Positions 7,209 through 15,234 of a DNA stretch of 15,805 nt are shown piece after piece (within the stretch, counting starts at the first letter, position 1; each line of letters opens with the position of its first letter). Position numbers and translations under genes: made by a program. Source of the stretch: Nitrospinae bacterium RIFCSPLOWO2_12_FULL_45_22 (GTDB lineage: Bacteria > 2-12-FULL-45-22); contig MHDQ01000278.1 of assembly GCA_001803565.1 (NCBI GenBank), positions 1-15,805 of the forward strand, given 5' to 3'. A model generated the notes under the pieces. The model ran no database searches and was not told where the DNA came from. It saw only the letters and a list, made by a program, of their open reading frames with translations.

Positions 7209-7337
7209 TTAGGTCATTACGTTATTACGTGATTCCGTCATTGGGTTATTAGGTCATTGGGTAATTAAATCACCCAATAACGTAGTGACCCAATGACCTA
7301 ATCACCGTTGTTGCTGAGGGCTGATTGCTGAAGGCTT
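7204..7337. repeat. R4: inverted word-array element between fabD and fabG
   Basis: GGTGATTAGGTCATT (7204-7218) and AATGACCTAATCACC (7292-7306) form a perfect 15-base inverted repeat. Between them are degenerate ATTGGGTTATTAGGTC-type words and their complements, so the stem is longer but imperfect. A short run of GCTGA words (7313-7337) follows, as in R1 and R2. The left end contains the fabD stop, and the right flank contains the likely fabG ribosome site. Confidence 0.8.
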
Positions 7338-7342
7338 GAGAT

Positions 7343-8083
7343 ATGGTATTGGAAGGACAAGTAGCGATAGTTACGGGTGCAGCCCAGGGGATCGGTCGGG
7401 CTATTGCCCAGACATTGATCCAGGAGGGGGCTAATATTGTCCTCTCTGATATAAACCTTCCTAAGGCGGAAGAGACTGCTCAAGAGATCAGCGCTCTGGG
7501 TAGTGAAGTATTGGTTATTAAGGCCGATGTAGCAATACCTGAAGAGGCAGAACAGTTAGTCCATAGGGCTTTGGAGAAATGGGCTAGAGTAGATATCCTG
7601 GTAAATAATGCTGGTGTCACTAAAGATGCCCTGGTACTGCGGATGAGAAAAGAGGACTGGGATTATGTCCTAAATATTAATTTAACCGGCACTTTTAATT
7701 GTACTAAGGCATCAGTAAAGCCCATGATGAAACAGCACCGGGGTAAGATTGTCAATATATCTTCTGTAGTAGGGGTTATGGGGAATGCCGGGCAGAGCAA
7801 TTATGCTGCCTCTAAGGCCGGGATAATTGGCCTGACCAAATCCCTTGCCCGCGAGTTAGCTCCCAGGAACATAAATGTTAATGCCATTGCCCCGGGGTTT
7901 ATTGATACCGATATGACCCGGGGGTTACCGAAAGAAATAAAGGATAATATGATGAGCCAAATACCTATGGGCAGATTAGGTATACCGGAAGATATCGCTC
8001 ATTGTGTAAAGTTCTTGGTCTCAGAAGAGGCCAGTTATATAACCGGGCAGGTTATCCATGTAAACGGCGGGATGTATACCTAG
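7343..8083 (+). CDS. fabG: FabG: 3-oxoacyl-ACP reductase
   Basis: NADPH-dependent short-chain dehydrogenase that reduces 3-ketoacyl-ACP to 3-hydroxyacyl-ACP. The cofactor motif TGAAQGIGRA (11-20), NNAG (88-91) and the catalytic S141, Y154 and K158 (NISSVVG, YAASK) are present. The C-terminus ends with the usual ITGQVIHVNGGM. The 246-aa length is standard. GAAGG about 9 bases before the ATG is the likely ribosome site and belongs to the GCTGA word run at the end of R4. acpP follows after 19 bases. The fabG-acpP-fabF order supports the FabG role over other short-chain dehydrogenases. Confidence 0.96.
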   Translation: MVLEGQVAIVTGAAQGIGRAIAQTLIQEGANIVLSDINLPKAEETAQEISALGSEVLVIKADVAIPEEAEQLVHRALEKWARVDILVNNAGVTKDALVLRMRKEDWDYVLNINLTGTFNCTKASVKPMMKQHRGKIVNISSVVGVMGNAGQSNYAASKAGIIGLTKSLARELAPRNINVNAIAPGFIDTDMTRGLPKEIKDNMMSQIPMGRLGIPEDIAHCVKFLVSEEASYITGQVIHVNGGMYT

Positions 8084-8084
8084 A

Positions 8085-8097
8085 TAAGGAGGTGAGG
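8085..8097 (+). promoter_or_regulatory. Strong ribosome binding site for the TTG start of acpP
   Basis: TAAGGAGGTGAGG contains an extended anti-16S match and sits several bases before the TTG at 8103. It compensates for the weak start codon of a protein needed in large amounts. Confidence 0.8.
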
Positions 8098-8102
8098 ATA
8101 AA

Positions 8103-8339
8103 TTGGCCACGATAGAAGAGAGGGTTATAAATCTTATTGTAGAGCAGTTGGGGGTTAGTCAAGATGAAATAACCTCAGAAGCCTCGTTTATTGAAGACCT
8201 GGGGGCAGATTCTCTGGATACGGTAGAATTAGTCATGGCTTTTGAAGAAGAATTTGATATAGAAATTCCAGATGAAGAGGCCGAAAAGATCGTGCGGGTT
8301 AAGGATGCCATCAATTACATCAAAACCCATGCTTCTTAG
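8103..8339 (+). CDS. acpP: Acyl carrier protein
   Basis: A 78-aa acidic carrier whose S37 in GADSLDT receives 4'-phosphopantetheine and then holds the growing acyl chain. The sequence opens [17 protein letters not shown] and ends with the helix containing VKDAINYI, as in classical AcpP. The start codon is TTG (8103), preceded by AAGGAGGTGAGG, a strong ribosome site at good spacing; there is no better in-frame ATG upstream. It lies between fabG and fabF, with repeat R5 downstream. Confidence 0.97.
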   Translation: MATIEERVINLIVEQLGVSQDEITSEASFIEDLGADSLDTVELVMAFEEEFDIEIPDEEAEKIVRVKDAINYIKTHAS

Positions 8340-8340
8340 T

Positions 8341-8511
8341 TAAACCCTAAATCCTAAATAAAGTCAAATGACCCGTGACCTTTAACCGTGAGGCCTAGCC
8401 AACGGACACGAAACACGGACACGGAGTTTTGAGATTTGGATTTAGAATTTTGATATTGTTTCGGATTTAGTGCTTAGGATTTAGAATTTGTCAGCCGGGC
8501 TTGCTTTCATT
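8341..8511. repeat. R5: mixed word-array element between acpP and fabF
   Basis: CTAAATCCTAA (8347-8357) and TTAGGATTTAG (8474-8484) form a perfect 11-base inverted pair inside longer degenerate GGATTTAG/AATTT word runs. The centre holds ACGGACACGAAACACGGACA, a different word family. It fills most of the 225-base gap before fabF. No gene is visible in the gap; it also holds a four-codon ATG frame and the fabF ribosome site at its right end. Confidence 0.7.
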
Positions 8512-8550
8512 AAATGTGACATTGTCAGGTTGAAGAAACAGAAATGATAA

Positions 8551-8557
8551 AGGGGTG
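8551..8557 (+). promoter_or_regulatory. Ribosome binding site deciding the CTG start of fabF
   Basis: AGGGGTG ends 7 bases before the CTG at 8565. This spacing is standard and supports initiation at that unusual codon. Confidence 0.65.
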
Positions 8558-8564
8558 ATTTTTT

Positions 8565-9806
8565 CTGAAGCGAAGAGTAGTAGCAACTGGATTGGGCTTA
8601 GTAACTCCTGTAGGTACTGGCTTGCAGAAGGTGTGGGAAGCTATCTGCCAGGGGCAATCCGGTATAGATAAGATAACACGTTTTGATACCAGTGATTTCC
8701 CTTGCAGGATTGCCGGTGAAGTACGAGATTTCAATCCAGAAGACTATATTGATAAGAAAGAAGTCAAAAAGATGGATATCTTTATCCACTATGCCTTAGC
8801 GGCTGCTAGTATAGCTATGGCAGATGCTGGATTGAAGATCAGCGAAGAGCTAGCCGATAAGGCGGGAGTAATAGTGGGTGTGGGTTTAGGGGGGTTACCG
8901 GCATTGGAGCGGTATCATATTCTCCTGCAGGAAGGGGGGCCAAAAAAAATATCTCCTTTTTTTATCCCAATGATGATAGCTAATCTGGCCGCCGGGCAGG
9001 TATCTATCCACTTTGGTTTCAAAGGACCAAATTCTTGTGTAACTACGGCCTGTGCGGCTGGAGCGCATGCCATAGGGGATTCTTTGCGGCTGATCCAACG
9101 GGGTGAGGCCGAGGTTATGATAGCCGGTGGGGCAGAGTCAACTATTACTCCTTTAGCATTAGGTGGTTTTTGTGCTATGAGGGCATTAACCTTCAGGAAT
9201 GATACCCCGCAAAAGGCCAGCCGGCCCTTTGACAAAGACCGGGATGGTTTTGTCATGGGAGAGGGTGCCGGTATCCTTATATTAGAAGAGTTAGAGCACG
9301 CCTTGAGAAGGAAAGCCCGGATATATGCCGAGCTAGTAGGTTATAGTCTCTCCGCCGATGCCTATCATATTACCATGCCCGATCCAGAAGGAGGCGGGGC
9401 AGCCCGCTGTATGCAAGGGGCCTTAAAGGACGGAAATTTGCTACCCGAGGAGATAGATTATATAAATGCCCATGGCACCTCTACTCCCCTAAATGATAAA
9501 CACGAAACCATGGCCATAAAGAAGGTATTCGGAGAACATGCCTATAAATTAGCCGTCAGTTCTACTAAATCCATGACCGGCCACCTCCTGGGAGCGGCCG
9601 GGGGTATAGAGGCCATCTTTTCCATCCTCACTATCTATAATGGAATCCTCCCCCCAACTATTAACTATGAGACCTCAGACCCAGAGTGTGACCTGGACTA
9701 TGTACCCAATAAAGCCCGGAAGGCCGAGGTACGAACTGTGCTATCCAACTCCTTTGGGTTTGGCGGAACCAATGCCTGTTTGATCATTAAGCGCTTTGAA
9801 GGATAG
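8565..9806 (+). CDS. fabF: FabF: beta-ketoacyl-ACP synthase II, apparent CTG start
   Basis: Condenses acyl-ACP with malonyl-ACP for chain elongation. Counting from CTG at 8565, the protein starts [17 protein letters not shown], the family N-terminus, and is 413 aa long. Catalytic C163 ([10 protein letters not shown]), H302 ([11 protein letters not shown]), K334 and H339 ([10 protein letters not shown]) fall at or within one residue of their E. coli FabF positions. The frame is closed by TGA at 8556-8558, and no ATG, GTG or TTG lies between that stop and residue 10. The first TTG (8592) would remove strand 1. AGGGGTG precedes the CTG. A base-call error (TTG read as CTG) is the main alternative. 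Confidence 0.94.
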   Translation: MKRRVVATGLGLVTPVGTGLQKVWEAICQGQSGIDKITRFDTSDFPCRIAGEVRDFNPEDYIDKKEVKKMDIFIHYALAAASIAMADAGLKISEELADKAGVIVGVGLGGLPALERYHILLQEGGPKKISPFFIPMMIANLAAGQVSIHFGFKGPNSCVTTACAAGAHAIGDSLRLIQRGEAEVMIAGGAESTITPLALGGFCAMRALTFRNDTPQKASRPFDKDRDGFVMGEGAGILILEELEHALRRKARIYAELVGYSLSADAYHITMPDPEGGGAARCMQGALKDGNLLPEEIDYINAHGTSTPLNDKHETMAIKKVFGEHAYKLAVSSTKSMTGHLLGAAGGIEAIFSILTIYNGILPPTINYETSDPECDLDYVPNKARKAEVRTVLSNSFGFGGTNACLIIKRFEG

Positions 9807-9813
9807 GGCCTAA

Positions 9814-10536
9814 ATGATCCTCCAAGAAGATAGGAAGCAGGCCCTGGAGCTATTTCAGCCCTTACTGGGTTATCATTTCAAGGACTTAGCTCTATTAAAT
9901 AATTCCCTGACCCATAAATCCTTTGCTCATGAGCAGGGAGAAGAGACCCAGGATAACGAAAGATTAGAGTTCCTGGGAGATACGGTACTCAATCTGATTA
10001 TTAGCCATTATCTACTGGATAAATTCCCTCATTATGCCGAAGGGGATCTAACCAAGATACGGGCCGCTATCGTCAATAACATCAGCCTGGCCAGAATGGC
10101 CCAGCAGATACAGTTGGGTGATTTTATCCTCTTGAGTAAGGGGGAGGAGCGCAGTGGTGGCCAGCATAAGCCTTCTATCCTGGCGGGCTGTCTTGAGGCC
10201 CTAATAGCAGCCCTTTATTTAGAAGTGGGCCTGGAGAAGGCTTCCAGTATCTTTTTTCACTGTTGGCAAAATAGGATAGAAGAGATTATTATCAGCAATG
10301 GGTCAGAAGATTATAAGAGTATTCTCCAGGAATTTATCCAGCGGGAATTGGCCTGCATGCCTGTCTATCAAGTGGTAGGTGATAGTGGGCCAGAGCACCG
10401 GAAAATGTTTGAAGTAGTACTAAGTATTAAGGGCCAGATATATAGCAGCGGTACAGGCCGGAGCAAAAAGGAGGCTGAACAAGAAGCAGCTATGCTGGCC
10501 TTAGAAAGCTTCCAGAAAGAAAGCCCCCCCTTTTAA
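9814..10536 (+). CDS. rnc: Ribonuclease III
   Basis: Double-strand-specific RNase that processes rRNA precursors and structured mRNAs. An RNase III domain (about 1-155) has the signature NERLEFLGDTVL with E52 and D56, and a double-stranded RNA-binding domain (about 165-235) ends in GTGRSKKEAEQEAAMLAL. Length 240 aa is typical. The second metal-binding motif reads ILAGCLEAL: E128 is kept, but the position that is Asp in E. coli (D114) is Gly here (G125). The start is 8 bases after the fabF stop with a weak ribosome site, so it is probably coupled. fabF-rnc linkage is common. It is likely the last gene of the operon. Confidence 0.96.
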   Translation: MILQEDRKQALELFQPLLGYHFKDLALLNNSLTHKSFAHEQGEETQDNERLEFLGDTVLNLIISHYLLDKFPHYAEGDLTKIRAAIVNNISLARMAQQIQLGDFILLSKGEERSGGQHKPSILAGCLEALIAALYLEVGLEKASSIFFHCWQNRIEEIIISNGSEDYKSILQEFIQRELACMPVYQVVGDSGPEHRKMFEVVLSIKGQIYSSGTGRSKKEAEQEAAMLALESFQKESPPF

Positions 10537-10589
10537 AGCCCGGCATTATCACCTTCTTCATGCCCCGGATGGAAAGGGGCGTAACCACG

Positions 10590-11491
<902 letters not shown>

Positions 11492-11496
11492 TGATT

Positions 11497-13140
11497 ATGG
11501 CAGACGAGGCAGTTGTAAGCAACTATGCTGGAATAAGTTTTTATGAAGAGAAGGGGCGTTATAGTGGACTCCTCTCCTGGGTTTTTTCAACTAACCACAA
11601 AAGGATCGGGTTGCTTTACCTGATTTCCATGCTCACTTTCTTCGCCACTGGCGTATTCCTCGGGTTATTGCTGAGACTGGAATTAATTGCACCCGGGAAA
11701 ACAATTATGGAACCCCAAACCTATAATGCAATCTTCACCCTCCATGGGGTAATAATGATATTTTTGTTTATCATACCCGGGCTGGCAGCGCCTTTTGGAA
11801 ATTTTTTCCTGCCCATACTGATAGGGGCAAAAGATGTATTCTTCCCCAGGCTGAACCTGCTCTCCTGGTGGCTTTTTATCAGTGGGGCAATTTTGGCCAT
11901 AATATCTCTTTTCACTCGTGGTGGACCCATTGATACCGGCTGGACGTTCTATGCGCCATACAGCATCAAGACTGGGACAAATGTTTCTCTGGCCGTTTTT
12001 GCCGTATTTCTTATTGGTTTTTCCTCAATACTTACCGGGCTGAATTTCCTGACAACAATACACCGGCTCAGGGCACCAGGGATGAAGTGGCTCCGCTTAC
12101 CACTTTTTGTCTGGTCCCTCTATGCCACGGGTTGGATACAGATTCTTGCCACGCCAATTATAGGTATTACCTTGTTGCTGGTAATACTAGAAAGATTTTT
12201 CGGGGTCGGATTCTTTGATCCGGCTAAGGGTGGCGACCCCATATTGTACCAGCATCTATTCTGGATATATTCGCACCCCGCAGTCTACATTATGATCATC
12301 CCTGCGATGGGCGTCATCTCTGAAATAATCCCTGTTTTTGCCAGAAAAACAATTTTTGGGTACAAAGCCATTGCCTTTTCCAGCCTTGCCATAGCGCTGG
12401 TAGGGTCTTTAGTATGGGGGCATCATATGTTTGTCAGTGGACAAAGTTATACCGCCGACTGGATTTTCTCTTTGCTTACTTTTCTAGTTGCAATACCAAG
12501 CGGGATAAAAGTTTTTAACTGGGTAGCGACCTTATATAAGGGCTCCATAGAACTCGCAACCCCTCTTCTATATGCCCTTTCGTTTATTTTTCTATTCTCT
12601 ATTGGTGGACTATCCGGGGTAATCCAAAGCGCCTTAGCAGTAAATGTACATCTGCACGATACCTATTGGATTGTTGCCCATTTTCACTACGTAATGTTTG
12701 GGGGGGCAGGGTTTGCCTTTTTTGCTGCTTTGCATCATTGGTTCCCGAAGATGTTTGGCAGGATGTATAACAGAAGGCGGGCAAAATGGGCCTGGTTTAT
12801 TCTATTCATCGGCTTTAACACCCTCTATCTCCCTATGTTTATCCTTGGGTGGCAGGGTATGCCCCGGAGATATTATGACTACCTCCCACAATTTCATACT
12901 GGACATTTGATTTCTACTATCGGTTCCTGGATACTTGTCTCAGGTCTGATTTTAATGTTTGCTAATTTAATCCATGCCTTTTTTAAGGGTGTAAAAGCAG
13001 ATAATAATCCCTGGGGTGGCTCTACCCTGGAATGGCAGATAGCATCTCCGCCGCCGCCAGACAATTTTGACCAGATACCACTGATAGAACATGGGCCTTA
13101 TATATTTGGGACGCAGATTTTCGCAGATTCACGCGGATAG
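11497..13140 (+). CDS. coxA: Cytochrome c oxidase subunit I, A2 (YS) type
   Basis: The catalytic heme-copper subunit: reduces O2 and pumps protons across the cytoplasmic membrane, with about 12 helices. Counting from ATG 11497 (547 aa): H83 and H397 bind the low-spin heme, H395 the high-spin heme; H260, H309 and H310 bind CuB, with Y264 the cross-linked tyrosine. The D-channel entry N102, D113 and N120 and the K-channel K338 are present. The helix VI Glu is absent, and Y258-S259 stand in WIYSHPAVY, the mark of A2-type oxidases. Another ATG at 11491 overlaps the SCO stop, but AGAGGG spacing favours 11497. The last 9 or so residues and the TAG fall in R7, so the tail looks acquired. Confidence 0.96.
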   Translation: MADEAVVSNYAGISFYEEKGRYSGLLSWVFSTNHKRIGLLYLISMLTFFATGVFLGLLLRLELIAPGKTIMEPQTYNAIFTLHGVIMIFLFIIPGLAAPFGNFFLPILIGAKDVFFPRLNLLSWWLFISGAILAIISLFTRGGPIDTGWTFYAPYSIKTGTNVSLAVFAVFLIGFSSILTGLNFLTTIHRLRAPGMKWLRLPLFVWSLYATGWIQILATPIIGITLLLVILERFFGVGFFDPAKGGDPILYQHLFWIYSHPAVYIMIIPAMGVISEIIPVFARKTIFGYKAIAFSSLAIALVGSLVWGHHMFVSGQSYTADWIFSLLTFLVAIPSGIKVFNWVATLYKGSIELATPLLYALSFIFLFSIGGLSGVIQSALAVNVHLHDTYWIVAHFHYVMFGGAGFAFFAALHHWFPKMFGRMYNRRRAKWAWFILFIGFNTLYLPMFILGWQGMPRRYYDYLPQFHTGHLISTIGSWILVSGLILMFANLIHAFFKGVKADNNPWGGSTLEWQIASPPPPDNFDQIPLIEHGPYIFGTQIFADSRG

Positions 13141-13248
13141 CTAGAATACAGGAGTCAGTAGTCAGCATTCAGAAGGGAAGGTGATTGTTCCGTTCATACT
13201 GGCTTCTGGATTCTGACTCCTGTATTCCCTAAGCAGTATGATCTGCGT
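13111..13248. repeat. R7: nested inverted repeat at the coxA end and in the coxA-coxC gap
   Basis: The outer pair is ACGCAGAT (13111-13118) and ATCTGCGT (13241-13248), with further CGCAGATTCACGCGGAT words on the left. The inner pair is GAATACAGGAGTCAG (13144-13158) and CTGACTCCTGTATTC (13213-13227), a perfect 15-base inverted repeat extended by CAGAAG/CTTCTG. The coxA stop lies between the outer and inner left arms. Two word families nested in one another suggest insertion of one element into another. The rest of the gap to coxC shows nothing but its ribosome site. Confidence 0.82.
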
Positions 13249-13320
13249 CGGGTACCCACGGAGTGGGTGTGCATCCAAAAGGGCAATTCCTATGCTATGA
13301 ACTTAAAGGAAGGCGCTAAA

Positions 13321-13923
13321 ATGAGTGATGAAAGACATAGGGATTATGCTGGTGCAAAAATAGGGATGTGGCTGTTCCTCTTTACCGAGATACTCCTTTT
13401 TGGAGGGATGTTTTTACTCTATTCCGTCTATCGCTTAAAGCACCCGCAGGATTTTCATAATGCTGCCGGGGAACTAAACACAATAATAGGCGCTCTAAAC
13501 ACCCTTATCCTTATTACCAGCAGCTTAACCATGGCCCTCTCCATTTCGGCCACCCAGAAAGGACACAAGAAATTATCTACCCTGTTCCTGGTTTTAACTA
13601 TCCTTTTAGGTACTGCATTTCTGGTAGACAAATACTTTGAATGGGGTGCCAAATTCCATCATGGTATTTATCCCAATTCTCCTGAACTTTTAACGTACAC
13701 CAAAGGCAAGGTGCTTTTTTATGGACTCTATTTTGTAATGACTGGTTTCCATGGGCTACATGTGCTTATTGGAGTGCTTATACTTTCAGTGATGTTAGTT
13801 TTAGTCATGAAAACAAAAATCCATAAGACAGATTTTATTAAACTAGAAAATTCTGGCTTGTACTGGCACATGGTTGATATAATCTGGATTTTTCTCTTCC
13901 CCCTCTTTTATTTAATAACCTAG
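13321..13923 (+). CDS. coxC: Cytochrome c oxidase subunit III
   Basis: Integral membrane subunit that binds subunit I and stabilises proton uptake. The 200-aa protein has five predicted helices (about 13-36, 55-76, 86-104, 130-162 and 180-199), as in short bacterial subunits III. Conserved features are MWLFLFTEILLFGGMF, E107 in KYFEW, H144 and H147 in TGFHGLHVLIG and W182-H183 with D186 near the end. The frame opens at 13267, but the ATG at 13321 has AAGGAAGG at suitable spacing and gives the family N-terminus. It lies between coxA and coxD instead of following II and I. Confidence 0.94.
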   Translation: MSDERHRDYAGAKIGMWLFLFTEILLFGGMFLLYSVYRLKHPQDFHNAAGELNTIIGALNTLILITSSLTMALSISATQKGHKKLSTLFLVLTILLGTAFLVDKYFEWGAKFHHGIYPNSPELLTYTKGKVLFYGLYFVMTGFHGLHVLIGVLILSVMLVLVMKTKIHKTDFIKLENSGLYWHMVDIIWIFLFPLFYLIT

Positions 13924-13925
13924 CC

Positions 13926-13971
13926 GCACCGGCTTACGGTGCCAGTAACTATTGGCATCGCAAGGCGATGC
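13926..13971. repeat. R8: two small perfect hairpins between coxC and coxD
   Basis: GCACCG-GCTTA-CGGTGC (13926-13942) is a 6-base-pair hairpin. GCATCGC-AAG-GCGATGC (13955-13971) is a 7-base-pair hairpin. They fill the gap after the coxC stop. Neither is followed by a T-run, so they are not ordinary intrinsic terminators. Confidence 0.7.
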
Positions 13972-14009
13972 TGCTACGATGAATGGGAGAAATGATAAAG
14001 GAGATGACA

Positions 14010-14300
14010 ATGGACCAAAAAGAGACACAGTATCATATTGTAAACTATGGAACTTATATGCTGGTGTGGATCGGTTTGGTAATCCTGACAGGAATTACTA
14101 TTACAGCAGGAAGTATGAATTTAGGGGGCTTAAGTATCTTAACCCCATTGCTCATTGCCTTGTTAAAAGCGGGATTGGTACTCTATTTTTTCATGCACCT
14201 CAAATATGAGGAAGACATTTTTCAAATTATATTGCTTTTCCCGGTGATAATACTAACCATATTCATCGGGCTTACCTTCTTCGATATCTCTTTCAGGTAG
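14010..14300 (+). CDS. coxD: Cytochrome c oxidase subunit IV (prokaryotic small subunit)
   Basis: A 96-aa membrane protein with three predicted helices (about 14-34, 41-62 and 70-92) and the family motif ALLKAGLVLYFFMHLKYE. It belongs to the CtaF/CyoD-like subunit IV family, which stabilises the oxidase core. Earlier in-frame ATGs exist at 13983, 13992 and 14004, but AAAGGAG at 13997-14003 fits ATG 14010 best. It sits between coxC and coxB, with 9 bases to coxB. The function is structural; no cofactor ligands are expected. Confidence 0.9.
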   Translation: MDQKETQYHIVNYGTYMLVWIGLVILTGITITAGSMNLGGLSILTPLLIALLKAGLVLYFFMHLKYEEDIFQIILLFPVIILTIFIGLTFFDISFR

Positions 14301-14309
14301 GGCTAGGTC

Positions 14310-15230
14310 ATGATTTCTGGGTATTCTAATTTGGCAGATACGGTAAGCAGTGTTTTTCTGTTTATTGGTGGGATATGCGTTGCTCTCCTGGTGTTGATTA
14401 CCTTTTTTATGCTCTATTTTGTAATAAAATACAATAGGAAAAAAAACATTCCCCCAGTTAATATTGAGGGGAATACATTTCTGGAAATCACCTGGACAAT
14501 AATACCTACCATTCTGGTGCTGGTGATGTTTTATTATGGCTGGACGGGGTATAAGGTAATGAGAGTTGTGCCAGAAGACGCCATGGTTGTGAAGGTAACA
14601 GCCCGGATGTGGTCCTGGCTCTTTGAATATGAAAACGGGACACAGAGCGATGTATTAAATCTCCCGGTTGGAAAACCGGTAAAGTTGCTGCTGTCTTCAC
14701 AGGATGTGATACACAGTTTTTATATCCCTGCATTCAGGATAAAACAGGATGTTGTCCCAGGAATGGAAACCTACGCGTGGTTTACACCTGCTGAGTTAGG
14801 CCCATATGATGTCTTTTGTGCTGAATATTGTGGCCTGCGGCACTCATACATGCTGGCAAAGGCTGAGGTAATGCCCGAGGAGAAATTCAATGAGTGGTAT
14901 AGCAAAGAAATACCAACGGAGAAAATAGCCAAAAAAGAACCCCTGGGATTGGAACTTATAAAGGCTAAAGGATGTGATGGGTGCCATACCAGAGATGGTT
15001 CTCCCTTGTTGGGACCAACATTCAAAGGAGTATTCGGAAGGAAGGAGAAGGTTCTGACGGGCACTAAAGAGAGAGAGATTATGGTAGATGAAGAATATAT
15101 ACGGAAATCAATGTTAGAACCCATGGCTGATCAAGTAGCAGGATTCCCGCCAATTATGCCATCCCAAAAAGGTTTACTAACCGAGGCTGAGATTGCAGAG
15201 ATAATAAAATATTTGAAGGAATTGAAATAA
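14310..15230 (+). CDS. coxB: Cytochrome c oxidase subunit II with fused cytochrome c domain (caa3 type)
   Basis: Takes electrons from cytochrome c and passes them to subunit I. Two transmembrane helices (about 13-40 and 58-82) precede a cupredoxin domain with a complete CuA site: H135 (DVIHSFYIPAF), C170, E172, C174, H178 and M181 (CAEYCGLRHSYM). A C-terminal cytochrome c domain (about 212-306) has the heme motif C222-DG-C225-H226 and a likely Met ligand M283 (PPIMPS). The fused heme marks a caa3-type enzyme. Length 306 aa fits. No lipobox cysteine is seen. Encoded last among the structural genes, although subunit II usually comes first. Ribosome site is weak; 9 bases follow the coxD stop. 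Confidence 0.96.
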   Translation: MISGYSNLADTVSSVFLFIGGICVALLVLITFFMLYFVIKYNRKKNIPPVNIEGNTFLEITWTIIPTILVLVMFYYGWTGYKVMRVVPEDAMVVKVTARMWSWLFEYENGTQSDVLNLPVGKPVKLLLSSQDVIHSFYIPAFRIKQDVVPGMETYAWFTPAELGPYDVFCAEYCGLRHSYMLAKAEVMPEEKFNEWYSKEIPTEKIAKKEPLGLELIKAKGCDGCHTRDGSPLLGPTFKGVFGRKEKVLTGTKEREIMVDEEYIRKSMLEPMADQVAGFPPIMPSQKGLLTEAEIAEIIKYLKELK

Positions 15231-15234
15231 AAGT

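Noticed and set aside
6181-8490. Telomere-like CCCTAA or CCCTATAA runs in R3 and R5
   Set aside because: They are short, degenerate, intergenic and part of inverted arrangements within an operon; nothing indicates a replicon end.
8544-8600. TGA read as a sense codon, giving fabF an ATG start at 8544
   Set aside because: TGA ends other genes here (rpmF, plsX, fabD) at sensible places and tryptophans are TGG, so recoding is not supported.
13952-14209. Open frame of 85 codons over the coxD start
   Set aside because: It overlaps coxD in another frame, begins in hairpin R8, and has no family-like features.
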